A DNA stretch of 11,672 nucleotides, from positions 1 to 11,672 of the forward strand of contig JASLOV010000260.1 in assembly GCA_030745285.1 (NCBI GenBank), read 5' to 3'. This stretch comes from Dehalococcoidia bacterium. Its GTDB lineage: Bacteria > Chloroflexota > Dehalococcoidia > UBA2979. Shown here in pieces: positions 1-5,948 of the stretch. Each line of letters opens with the position of its first letter. Within the stretch, counting starts at the first letter, position 1. The notes beneath the pieces were generated by a model that was not told the origin of the DNA, made no database searches, and saw only the letters and a program-made list of their open reading frames with translations. The translations under genes were made by a program, and so were the position numbers.

Positions 1-166
1 CAACGTAGCCGGCGCCCTCCAGGTAGTCACTCAACACACCGTGCGCGTGCGTTTCCTCGTAACCCAGCTCCGGTCGCGCGTGTATCTCCAGCGAAAGTTC
101 TCGCAACTCGTCGGATGCGGCATCGATCGCGGCGAGCGCGGCCCGCTGAGAGCTTGAGAGCGCCAT
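1..166 (-). CDS. M20-family amidohydrolase/peptidase, N-terminal part only (runs off left edge)
   Basis: Reading leftward from an ATG at 166-164, 55 codons stay open to the window edge. Residues 28-38 read IHARPELGYEE, the conserved N-terminal motif (I-H-x-x-P-E-L-G-x-E-E) of M20-family amidohydrolases that cleave N-acyl or aminoacyl amides (AbgB, HipO and related peptidases). A GGAGGGA ribosome binding site lies just upstream on the minus strand (about 170-176), which supports this start. The metal-ligand residues of the family lie further along and are outside the window, so substrate and activity cannot be judged. The gene is divergent from the split-barrel gene at 330. Confidence 0.8.
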   Translation of the reverse strand, partial: MALSSSQRAALAAIDAASDELRELSLEIHARPELGYEETHAHGVLSDYLEGAGYV

Positions 167-329
167 CGTCCCTCCGCGACGCGGCTCGCGCCGCCCTCGC
201 ATGCCGATCGTGATGACCGACGGAGTCTAGCAGCAGCTCGTGGCGGGCCCGCTGTCGCGAGCCGGCCGAGCCGGCGCCGCGACGGCGATGCGCAACGGCG
301 CATATGCTTCGCGTCGCTACGGAGGCGAG
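167..329. other. Divergent intergenic region between the amidohydrolase and the split-barrel gene
   Basis: These 163 bases separate two divergently oriented genes and should hold both promoters. Each end carries a ribosome binding site (GGAGGGA on minus, GGAGG at 321-325 on plus). A TATGCT at 303-308 could be a minus-10 element for the rightward gene, but no convincing minus-35 partner is present. No operator-like palindrome was recognised. Confidence 0.4.
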
Positions 330-722
330 ATGACAGCTCAACCACGGAAGATGTACGCAGAACTGAAGGTCATGGCGGAAGAGTTCCTGCGGAATCATCG
401 GCTGGGAGTGTTCGCGACCGGTCGCGGCAACGGTGCGCCGCAACAGTCGATCATCGCCTACACGTTCGTCGGCGAAGACATCGTGATCGCGACGGGCAGC
501 GATACGGCCAAGGTGAAGAACATCATGAAGCGGCCCGCCATCTCCCTGGCCGTCACGGATGGCCCGACGTGCGTCGCTGCCTCCGGGGAGGCGCGGCTGC
601 TCCAGGGCGACGAGGCTGAGCAGTACCTGGGCGAGCCCCCGGGCAGCGGCCGGCAGTCCGGCGTGGCGACGCTGATCGTCTTCGCGCCGCAGACGTATCG
701 TTGGGCGCGGCTGGAAGGCTAG
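330..722 (+). CDS. Pyridoxamine 5'-phosphate oxidase-like (PPOX/F420-type) split-barrel protein
   Basis: This 130-residue protein matches the FMN/F420-binding split-barrel fold of PPOX-class F420-dependent enzymes (Rv1155-like). Visible family features are the first strand HRLGVFATGRGNGAPQQS (about residues 20-37), the central GSDTAKVKNIMKRPAISLAV block, which is the usual TAK-x-x-N-hydrophobic-R-P signature where the cofactor phosphate binds, and a short C-terminal strand. The length is typical of the family. GGAGG at 321-325 sits four bases before the ATG at 330. An in-frame GTG at 240 would add 30 low-complexity residues without a ribosome binding site and was not chosen. Such enzymes reduce or oxidise small molecules with F420 or flavin; the substrate is unknown. 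The 74-base gap to the CoA-transferase permits co-transcription. Confidence 0.8.
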   Translation: MTAQPRKMYAELKVMAEEFLRNHRLGVFATGRGNGAPQQSIIAYTFVGEDIVIATGSDTAKVKNIMKRPAISLAVTDGPTCVAASGEARLLQGDEAEQYLGEPPGSGRQSGVATLIVFAPQTYRWARLEG

Positions 723-772
723 CCGAGCGACCTTCTTGACGGGCGCGCACGGGGTCACGCGCCGCAGACGTA
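683..772 (+). repeat. 15-bp direct repeat spanning the 3' end of the split-barrel gene
   Basis: The sequence CGCGCCGCAGACGTA occurs at 683-697, inside the split-barrel gene where it encodes part of APQTY, and again at 758-772 in the intergenic gap before the CoA-transferase. The two copies are exactly 75 bases apart and the flanks do not match. It may be a trace of a small duplication or simply chance in GC-rich sequence. Confidence 0.5.
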
Positions 773-796
773 CCCGATCAGACGCTGGGGAGGCCA

Positions 797-2116
797 ATGC
801 GACACGACTTCACAGGCAACTGGCGGGACCACTACGACTCCCGCGTGATGAGCGCAGAGCAGGCGGCGTCCCTGGTGCAGTCGGGCGACCACATCTGGAT
901 TCCGCCCGGGCACGGCTCGCCGGTGTTACTCGCCGCCATCGCGGCTCGGACCGGTGACCTCTCCGATGTGGAGATTCGCGGGCTAGGGGTCCCGGACGGC
1001 GGTCTCTTCTCCGCCGAGGCCGCGCAATCCTTCCGCTACCAGGACCAGTTCGGCAACGTCTTCAGCCGTCCCCCGCTCGAGGCGAAGGTGATCGACTACC
1101 ACCCGTACTGGCTGGTCGGCGGTCACAAGGCGCTCGACGCCGGCCGCGAGGACGGCTGGGCCGTCGACAACATCCTCATCACGGTCTCGGAACCCGACAG
1201 CGCGGGGTTCGTCTCGGTCGGCTGCAGTGTCTGGGACAGTATCACCACCTCACGCCGGGCGAAGCGCGTGATCGCCGCCGTCAGTCCGAACACGCGGCAC
1301 ACCTTTGGTGACACGGTTCTCCACGTCTCGGAGATCGAAGCCTTCGTCCCGGACGACCGCCCGGCGGCCGCGCTGGAGATGGAGTACGACCCGATCGACG
1401 AGGCGATCGCGGACCATGTGAACGAACTGATCAGCGACGGCGACACGGTCCAGATCGGCGTCGGGTCCCATACCGCGGGCATGATTCACTTCGGGCTGTT
1501 CCAGGGGAAACAGGAGCTGTCGTACTACGGCGAACTGACGGTCCGGGGGCTGGTGCCGATGGTCGAGCAGGGTATCTTCACTGGCCGGACGAGCCGGCTC
1601 CACCCCGGCAAGTTCGTCGCCACGGTCGTCGGCAACACCGCGGAGGAACGCGAGGTCGTGTTCGGGAATCGTGCGTTCGAACTCTACGGGACCGAGTACC
1701 TGGTCGATCCTCGCAACATCGCCCGCAACGAGGGGATCGTCGCGATCAACGGGGCACTGACCGTTGACCTCTCGGGACAGATCGGCGCATACACGATCGG
1801 CCCGCGCATCTACGCCGGCATGGGCGGGCACCTGGCCTTCGCGCTCGGGGCCTTTCTCGCTCCACGAGGGCGCTACGTCTGCGTGGTGCCTTCCACCGCG
1901 GCGAACGGAACGGTCTCCACGATCAGCGCGCAGTTCGACCCCGGCCAGGTCGTCTCGGTACCGCGGGAGATCGCCGACACCGTGGTGACGGAGCACGGCG
2001 TCGCCCGGCTGCTGGGAAAGAGCGTGCGCCAGCGAGCCGGCGAGTTGATCAGCGTGGCTCACCCCGACTTCCGAGGCGAGCTGAAGAAGGAAGCGGACCG
2101 GCTCTTCTACCCCTGA
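797..2116 (+). CDS. Acetyl-CoA hydrolase / 4-hydroxybutyrate CoA-transferase family protein
   Basis: The 439-residue protein has the full length and two-domain layout of family I CoA-transferases of the acetyl-CoA hydrolase/4-hydroxybutyrate CoA-transferase type, which move CoA between acyl-CoAs and acids through a glutamyl-CoA intermediate. Seen are the QIGVGS glycine motif (219-224, normally Q-x-G-I-G), the likely catalytic Glu246 in YYGEL, the DPRNIARNEGIVAINGALTV block (304-323), GMGGHLAF (341-348), STAANGTVS (366-374), and the C-terminal run VVTEHGVARLLGKSVRQRAG followed by AHPDF. The N-terminal SLVQSGDHIWIP is the usual start of domain 1. A GGGGAGG ribosome binding site at 787-793 fixes the ATG at 797. 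The acyl substrate cannot be read from sequence. Only 39 bases separate it from the alpha/beta hydrolase, so the two are probably one operon. Confidence 0.87.
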   Translation: MRHDFTGNWRDHYDSRVMSAEQAASLVQSGDHIWIPPGHGSPVLLAAIAARTGDLSDVEIRGLGVPDGGLFSAEAAQSFRYQDQFGNVFSRPPLEAKVIDYHPYWLVGGHKALDAGREDGWAVDNILITVSEPDSAGFVSVGCSVWDSITTSRRAKRVIAAVSPNTRHTFGDTVLHVSEIEAFVPDDRPAAALEMEYDPIDEAIADHVNELISDGDTVQIGVGSHTAGMIHFGLFQGKQELSYYGELTVRGLVPMVEQGIFTGRTSRLHPGKFVATVVGNTAEEREVVFGNRAFELYGTEYLVDPRNIARNEGIVAINGALTVDLSGQIGAYTIGPRIYAGMGGHLAFALGAFLAPRGRYVCVVPSTAANGTVSTISAQFDPGQVVSVPREIADTVVTEHGVARLLGKSVRQRAGELISVAHPDFRGELKKEADRLFYP

Positions 2117-2155
2117 GAGCCCGCCGCGCACGGCGACCGAGAGGACGAGGATCCA

Positions 2156-2929
2156 GTGGCAAGCTTCAACTCATCGGGCGGCACGCGGATCAACTACCGG
2201 CTGACCGGCAGCGGTCCGCCGCCAATGGTCTTCATCCACGGCTGGTGCTCGAACCTGCGGCACTGGGATGCACAGGCTCGCCACTTCCAGCGTTCGCATC
2301 GCGTCCTGCGAATGGACCGGCCGGGCTTCGGCCGTTCCGGCGGAGCAGACCAGCCCCACACCTGGCGTCAGCAGGCGGACATCATCGCGGAGCTCATGCG
2401 CTCGAAACGCATCCGTAATGCGGTGGTCGCCGGTCACGCTGGCGGCACCGGGACGGCGCTGGAGCTCGCTGCCCGCCACTCGGATCGGGTCCACGCAATC
2501 GTGATCATCGACGGCGCGCCGGGGCCGGGCATGAGCGTGGCCGAGGCGCGTGCGCAGCCGTTCGCTCAGCAGCTCGCGGGAGACGGATACGACGAGACCC
2601 TGGAAACGGCGTACCGGTCATACTTCAGCGAACTGACGGCGCCCGACATCGTCGACGACGCGGTAGCCGACGCGGTGCGTACGCCCCAACATGTCGCCGT
2701 TCGCGAAATTGAGCAGATTCGCAGCACCAACACCATCAGTGCGGCGAAGCGCATCAGACAGCCAGCACTCTGGATCGTCGCCGAGAACAGCGGCCTGACC
2801 CCGGAACGGGTGCGTGAGCATGTTCCACAGGCGCGCTTCGGGCGCACGGTTGGCTCAGCGCACTTCGTGCAGATCGATGTACCGGACCAGGTGAATGCGA
2901 TGATCGGCCGCTTCGTGCGAGGGCTGTGA
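2156..2929 (+). CDS. Alpha/beta-hydrolase fold protein lacking the Ser nucleophile and usual acid
   Basis: The 257-residue protein has the alpha/beta-hydrolase landmarks: VFIHGW (25-30, oxyanion-hole strand), DRPGFGRSG (54-62), the nucleophile-elbow region VVAGHAGGTGTALELA (90-105), VIIDGAP (116-122), and the C-terminal catalytic His236 in GSAHFVQID. The elbow normally reads G-H-S-x-G-G, but residue 95 is Ala (codon GCT, one base from Ser TCT). The acid position after strand 7, usually G-E-x-D, reads A-E-N-S (209-212), so the expected Asp is Ser212. Only the His remains unless Asp119 serves as acid. The protein may bind rather than hydrolyse, or use other chemistry. It starts with GTG at 2156 behind GAGAGGACGAGG and closely follows the CoA-transferase. 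The reading frame is intact, so this is not an obvious pseudogene. Confidence 0.82.
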   Translation: MASFNSSGGTRINYRLTGSGPPPMVFIHGWCSNLRHWDAQARHFQRSHRVLRMDRPGFGRSGGADQPHTWRQQADIIAELMRSKRIRNAVVAGHAGGTGTALELAARHSDRVHAIVIIDGAPGPGMSVAEARAQPFAQQLAGDGYDETLETAYRSYFSELTAPDIVDDAVADAVRTPQHVAVREIEQIRSTNTISAAKRIRQPALWIVAENSGLTPERVREHVPQARFGRTVGSAHFVQIDVPDQVNAMIGRFVRGL

Positions 2930-2967
2930 AGCTGAGCAGCCGCGAGTAGAGACCGCATCGCCCATAG

Positions 2968-3162
2968 CCTGCCCGCAGTCTGCTGCGCTCCATTCAGCTC
3001 TGCGACCCTTTCGACATCCCGATCCTCAGCCTGATGGACTGCCCGGGCATCGTGGTGCGCAAGGCCTACGGGCTCGGGGTGCAGGCGATGTGCGGCGCCA
3101 GTTCCCGCGTCGGCTTCTTCACCGCCGAACGGACGAAGCACGCCTACATCAACACCTGGTAG
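2968..3162 (+). pseudogene. Remnant of a biotin-dependent carboxyltransferase (acyl-CoA carboxylase beta-type) subunit
   Basis: In the frame ending at TAG 3160-3162 the sequence reads IQLCDPFDIPILSLMDCPGI (from 2992), then immediately VVRKAYGLGVQAMCGASS, then a tail ending YINTW. In intact carboxyltransferase subunits of acetyl-, propionyl- or methylmalonyl-CoA carboxylases, the first block (C-D-x-x-x-I-P-hydrophobic-D-x-P-G) and the second (R-K-x-Y-G-L-G-x-x-A-M) are separated by roughly 35-45 residues. Here that segment is missing in frame. The upstream part of the gene is gone (an in-frame TAG lies at 2965-2967), there is no start codon, and the tail after the second block diverges and stops early. 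It is therefore a deletion-truncated relic of a much longer gene of about 500 residues. The 64 codons keep high GC at third positions. It lies 38 bases after the hydrolase gene. Confidence 0.75.
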
Positions 3163-3186
3163 GCACCGGGCGGGTCCAGACGCCCG

Positions 3187-4325
3187 TCACCGCCGGGGCG
3201 GCGAGACGCCGAGCCAGCGGGCCAGTTCGTCCGTGCTCTGGAACAGATTGAGCTCAACGCCGAGCTCGCCGAACCACGACACGATCCGCGCCTCGAGTTC
3301 CACCGCAAGCTCCGCCAGGCCACCGAGGTCGGCCGGGTCGAACGCCGCCATGAGGTGAGGGAAACCCTGCTCTCAGTACGGTCCCCGGTACTCGTCCGGG
3401 CGGTTGAAGTCACCGTAGCCCACCGCTGACCGGGAGGTTCCGATCATTCGGCTGAGGTCCTGCTGGATCAGTCGGGACTCAAGGCTCGCGCGCACCGGGT
3501 CGTCGGCCTCACAGGCCGACCGGAGCTTCTGCAGATGCTCCGTGATCTCCGCGTACGCGCCCCGGAAGACGCTTGCTGCGCCCACCGTCGAGGGCCGGGC
3601 CTCCTGCCGTTAGCGGAGGATCACTCTCGTGCCATCGACCAGCCGCTCGGCTGCGGCTAGGACGGTGCCGGCGTCGGTCGCCGTCGTGATCGTCTGGATG
3701 GCCGTCTGGAGGCCGGCGAGCCGTGCTCCGAAGCGATCGAGCTCCGCCAGGTCCCGGGCCCACGCTCGGTCGAAGGTGACCTGATTCACCAGGGCCAGGC
3801 ACTCGACGGCGATCGTGACCACCCGCCACCCGCACTCGCACACGGCCGCAGCGTCCTCGGCGGCGCATGCCAGGCGGAGATTCTCGAGTTGGTAGACGGC
3901 GTCCGCGAACGCGGCCAGGCCGCGGCGGACCATCTCAATTTCCCGGGCCGGTTCCTGCAGCTCGACGACTCTCTGGCGGAGCGACTCGAGCGGGCTCGAT
4001 CTTCCTCGGACCGGGCGTGAAGCATGGTCGCGTGCGCCAGGATGCTCGGGCTGACGGCGAATGAGCGGAAGCGTCCGTCGGCGATCCGATCAGCCATCGC
4101 CCACGTGATGGGCCAGAAGTCGAACGTGATGCCGTCGATCCCAAACGACCGAACGACATCCGGGTCCGTCCCTTCGACCGGGATGTAGAAGATGTCCAAG
4201 TCCGAGCCCGGCGAGGCTCTGCCCGTGGCGTGAGAGCCGTAGTAGGCGATGATGCTGATCTCGTCCCCGTGCTTCCCCACGGCGTGGGCAACGAGCATCT
4301 GCGCGACTTCGAATACGTCGACCAT
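3187..4325 (-). pseudogene. Nucleotidyltransferase-domain protein, broken by one frameshift and two in-frame stops
   Basis: Reading leftward from ATG 4325-4323 (ribosome binding site GGGAG just upstream), the protein begins MVDVFEVAQML and has a clear polymerase-beta-type nucleotidyltransferase core: YGSHATGRASPGSDLDIFYI, with Gly30-Ser31, Asp42 and Asp44, and a possible third acid at Asp69 (ITFDFW). The frame is lost at a G-run at 3992-3994 (C-run on the coding strand); restoring one C gives EEDRAPLESLRQRVVELQE and a smooth continuation. This second frame then runs QLENLRLACAAEDAA and on to TAA at 3612-3610, continues in the same frame with VFRGAYAEITEHLQKLRSAC to TGA at 3375-3373, and continues again with GFPHLMAAFDPADL to TGA at 3189-3187. 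With the three lesions removed it is about 379 codons. The helical C-terminal part resembles substrate-binding regions of such transferases. Three separate small genes are possible but unlikely, because every break keeps the same frame and plausible sequence. Confidence 0.7.
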
Positions 4326-4442
4326 CGTCAGCTCCCGCAGACTCCGTCCACGCGACCCCACCCGAGACGAACGTCTGCCCGCCGGCCAACGGCGTGCGCA
4401 GCAATCGCCACGCGACGGCGGCGGCGCGACCCGGCCGGAGAC

Positions 4443-4448
4443 TATCAT
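4443..4448 (+). promoter_or_regulatory. Candidate minus-10 element (TATCAT) upstream of the first LLM oxidoreductase
   Basis: TATCAT matches five of six bases of TATAAT in otherwise very GC-rich sequence. It would start transcription near 4455 and leave a leader of about 35 bases before the GTG at 4490. That leader contains a short hairpin (GCGCCG 4451-4456 with CGGCGC 4466-4471) just ahead of the ribosome binding site. No good minus-35 was found, so this is tentative. Confidence 0.35.
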
Positions 4449-4489
4449 GGGCGCCGCCGGGACTCCGGCGCGCGCAGAGAGGATGCACC

Positions 4490-5329
4490 GTGAAGTTCGG
4501 CGCCTTCATGTTCCCGACCGAGTACTCGATGGAGCCGGCCGCACTCGGCCGGGCGATGGAGGAGCGAGGCTACGAGTCCGTCTTCTTCCCGGAGCACACG
4601 CACATCCCGGCCAGCCGTCTCACCCCCTACCCGCTGGCCGACGAGTTGCCGCAGGAGTACTACAACGCGCTCGACCCGTTCGTGGCGCTGAGCGCGGTCG
4701 CCGCCGTGACTGAACGGCTCAGGCTCGGCACGGGCGTCTGCCTGGTGGTCGAGCACCATCCGATCACGCTCGCCAAGACCGTCGCGACCCTGGACATCGT
4801 CTCCGGCGGTCGCGTGCTCTTCGGCATCGGCGCCGGCTGGAACCGCGAGGAGATGGAGAACCACGGCACCGACCCCTCGCGACGCTGGAAGCTGATGCGC
4901 GAACGCATCGAGGCGATGAAGCGCATCTGGACGGAGGATGAGGCCGAGTACCACGGTGAGTTCGTGGACTTCGACCGCATCTGGCAGTGGCCGAAGCCCG
5001 TCCAGAAGCCGCATCCCCCGATCCTGCTGGGCAACAACCCCCGGAACGCGCTGAGACGCGTCGTCCGCTACGCCGACGGCTGGATGCCGAACGGCATCAA
5101 CCCGAAGACCTTCCCACAGCGCATCCAGCAGCTGAACGAGCTGGCGGAGGAGGCTGGGCGCGGCCCGATCCCGGTCACGATGTTCGGAACTCCGCCGCAG
5201 GCCGAAGCCGTGGAGCACTTCGCTGAGGTGGGCGTGGAGCGCTGCATCCTGCCGCTGCCGCCCGCCCCCGCCGAAGAAGTCATGCCGCTGCTCGACGCGC
5301 AGGCCCGCCTCATCGAGCAGTTCTCGTAG
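4490..5329 (+). CDS. LLM-class (luciferase-like) F420-dependent oxidoreductase, Rv2161c-type
   Basis: The 279-residue protein is a luciferase-like TIM-barrel oxidoreductase of the short Rv2161c type (about 280 residues). Seen are the N-terminal strand KFGAFMFPT, ERGYESVFFPEHTHIP (26-41), DPFVALSAVAAVTERLRLGTGV (61-82), the LAKTVATLDIVSGGRVLFGI block leading into GAGWN, and RYADGWMPNG further on. These match the cofactor-binding strands of F420- or FMN-dependent family members that transfer hydride to small organic substrates. The start is a GTG at 4490 behind AGAGAGGA (4476-4483). An in-frame ATG at 4394 would add 32 Arg/Ala-rich residues and is not supported. The substrate cannot be predicted. 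It is divergent from the nucleotidyltransferase pseudogene and followed by a hairpin that may end its transcript. Confidence 0.87.
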   Translation: MKFGAFMFPTEYSMEPAALGRAMEERGYESVFFPEHTHIPASRLTPYPLADELPQEYYNALDPFVALSAVAAVTERLRLGTGVCLVVEHHPITLAKTVATLDIVSGGRVLFGIGAGWNREEMENHGTDPSRRWKLMRERIEAMKRIWTEDEAEYHGEFVDFDRIWQWPKPVQKPHPPILLGNNPRNALRRVVRYADGWMPNGINPKTFPQRIQQLNELAEEAGRGPIPVTMFGTPPQAEAVEHFAEVGVERCILPLPPAPAEEVMPLLDAQARLIEQFS

Positions 5330-5368
5330 AGCCTCGGCGAGACTCCCCCGGGGGTCGCGCGCGAATCG

Positions 5369-5408
5369 CGACTACTGACGAACCAGGGCTGCGGCTCGTC
5401 AGTAGTCG
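5369..5408. terminator. Perfect 13-bp inverted repeat, candidate bidirectional terminator
   Basis: CGACTACTGACGA at 5369-5381 is an exact reverse complement of TCGTCAGTAGTCG at 5396-5408, with a 14-base loop. It starts 40 bases after the stop of the LLM gene, as expected for a terminator, but neither strand has a T-run after the stem. On the minus strand the right arm covers the final codons and TGA of a possible gene tail (5399-5557), so the hairpin could serve both directions. A protein-binding site is an alternative. Just upstream, CCCCCGGGGG (5345-5354) is a second short palindrome. Confidence 0.5.
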
Positions 5409-5557
5409 ATGGCGCTCAGGCTGTTGAATCCGCTGTGGTCGTCGTAGCGGTACGGCGCCGGCATCGCCGAAGCGGTCGGGACCGTGCGATCGCGCAGCAG
5501 CGCTCGCGCAGAGCCCTCGGGGGCTCCGGTCACCGGCCGGCGCCACACTGATCCTGC
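5399..5557 (-). pseudogene. Possible C-terminal remnant of an unidentified minus-strand gene
   Basis: Between a stop at 5560-5558 and TGA at 5401-5399, 52 codons are open on the minus strand. They read VTGAPEGSARALLRDRTVPT, then MPAPYRYDDH, then SGFNSLSAIDY before the stop. Nearly every codon in the last 20 ends in G or C, as in real genes here. There is no supported start codon or ribosome binding site, and the fragment resembles the tail of a longer protein. I do not recognise the family. It fills part of the 336-base stretch between the LLM gene and the DUF4177-like gene. Chance in GC-rich DNA remains a real alternative. Confidence 0.25.
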
Positions 5558-5633
5558 TCACATCGGGCGAGCCCGCAGAAGCATGGTTATCAGCCTCCGG
5601 CTCGGCCGGGACCGTGACACTCAGCTACGCTGT

Positions 5634-5649
5634 CGCCTGCCGGCAGGCG
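5634..5649. promoter_or_regulatory. 16-bp perfect palindrome in the leader of the small DUF4177-like gene
   Basis: CGCCTGCCGGCAGGCG is fully self-complementary and ends a few bases before the GAGGAGG ribosome binding site (about 5655-5661) of the gene at 5666. It could be an operator for a dimeric regulator or an mRNA hairpin affecting translation. No T-run follows it, and a terminator would make little sense here. Confidence 0.35.
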
Positions 5650-5665
5650 CGCACGAGGAGGTCGT

Positions 5666-5881
5666 ATGGCGTGGGAATACCGGGTTCACATGGTCGACAA
5701 CGACGGCGATCAGTTCGACCAGTTCTCGATCGAAGCCCTCGACGAACTCGGCGATGACGGCTGGGAGCTCTTGCACGTGAACCCGCTTCAAAGCGTGACG
5801 ACCGTCGATGAATCGTCGGGCGACCAGCTGACTCGCACCAAGCGTGTTGTGCTCTGGTTCAAACGTCCGAAGAACGAGTAG
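5666..5881 (+). CDS. DUF4177-like small protein
   Basis: The 71-residue protein has the pattern of DUF4177-like small proteins: an aromatic first strand WEYRVHMV (3-10), a helix EALDELGDDGWELLHV (23-38) containing the characteristic L-x-x-L-G-x-x-G-W-E-L motif, and a final strand with basic residues, VVLWFKRPKNE. It has no signal peptide or membrane segment and is likely cytoplasmic. No biochemical role is established for the family. The ATG at 5666 has a strong GAGGAGG ribosome binding site about four bases upstream and a 16-bp palindrome before that. It is probably a single-gene unit, with the convergent LLM gene downstream. Confidence 0.75.
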   Translation: MAWEYRVHMVDNDGDQFDQFSIEALDELGDDGWELLHVNPLQSVTTVDESSGDQLTRTKRVVLWFKRPKNE

Positions 5882-5893
5882 CGACGCGTGCGT

Positions 5894-5948
5894 GCCGGGC
5901 CGGCATCGCGCGCCGCGCCCGGCCCACCCTGCAAGCGGCTGAGCCGCT
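5894..5948. terminator. Two hairpins between convergent genes, candidate bidirectional terminator
   Basis: The 65-base gap between the DUF4177-like gene and the convergent LLM gene holds GCCGGGC (5894-5900) paired with GCCCGGC (5917-5923), and AGCGGC (5934-5939) paired with GCCGCT (5943-5948) around a three-base loop; the latter reaches into the LLM stop codon. T-runs are absent, so factor-independent termination would have to rely on stem strength alone. Confidence 0.4.

Noticed and set aside
240..329. Upstream GTG start for the split-barrel protein
   Set aside because: The extra 30 residues are Ala/Arg/Gly-rich with no ribosome binding site, while GGAGG lies just before the ATG at 330.
742..763. 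GGCGCG/CGCGCC hairpin in the gap between the split-barrel and CoA-transferase genes as a terminator
   Set aside because: The stem is only 6 bp with a 10-base loop and no T-run; such stems are common by chance at this GC content.
27..797. A 256-codon minus-strand open frame across the left end
   Set aside because: It overlaps the split-barrel gene and the amidohydrolase start, both with recognisable motifs and ribosome binding sites; its own translation is low-complexity and Arg-rich.
3373..3585. Separate 70-residue protein starting at GTG 3585
   Set aside because: The frame is the same as the nucleotidyltransferase segment upstream and the open segment downstream, and the nearest AGGAGG is about 14 bases from the GTG, so it is better read as a piece of the broken gene.
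4326..4509. N-terminal extension of the minus-strand nucleotidyltransferase frame to 4448, and a minus frame starting at 4509
   Set aside because: The extension is Arg-rich and crosses the promoter region of the divergent LLM gene; the ATG at 4325 has a ribosome binding site and starts a normal domain.
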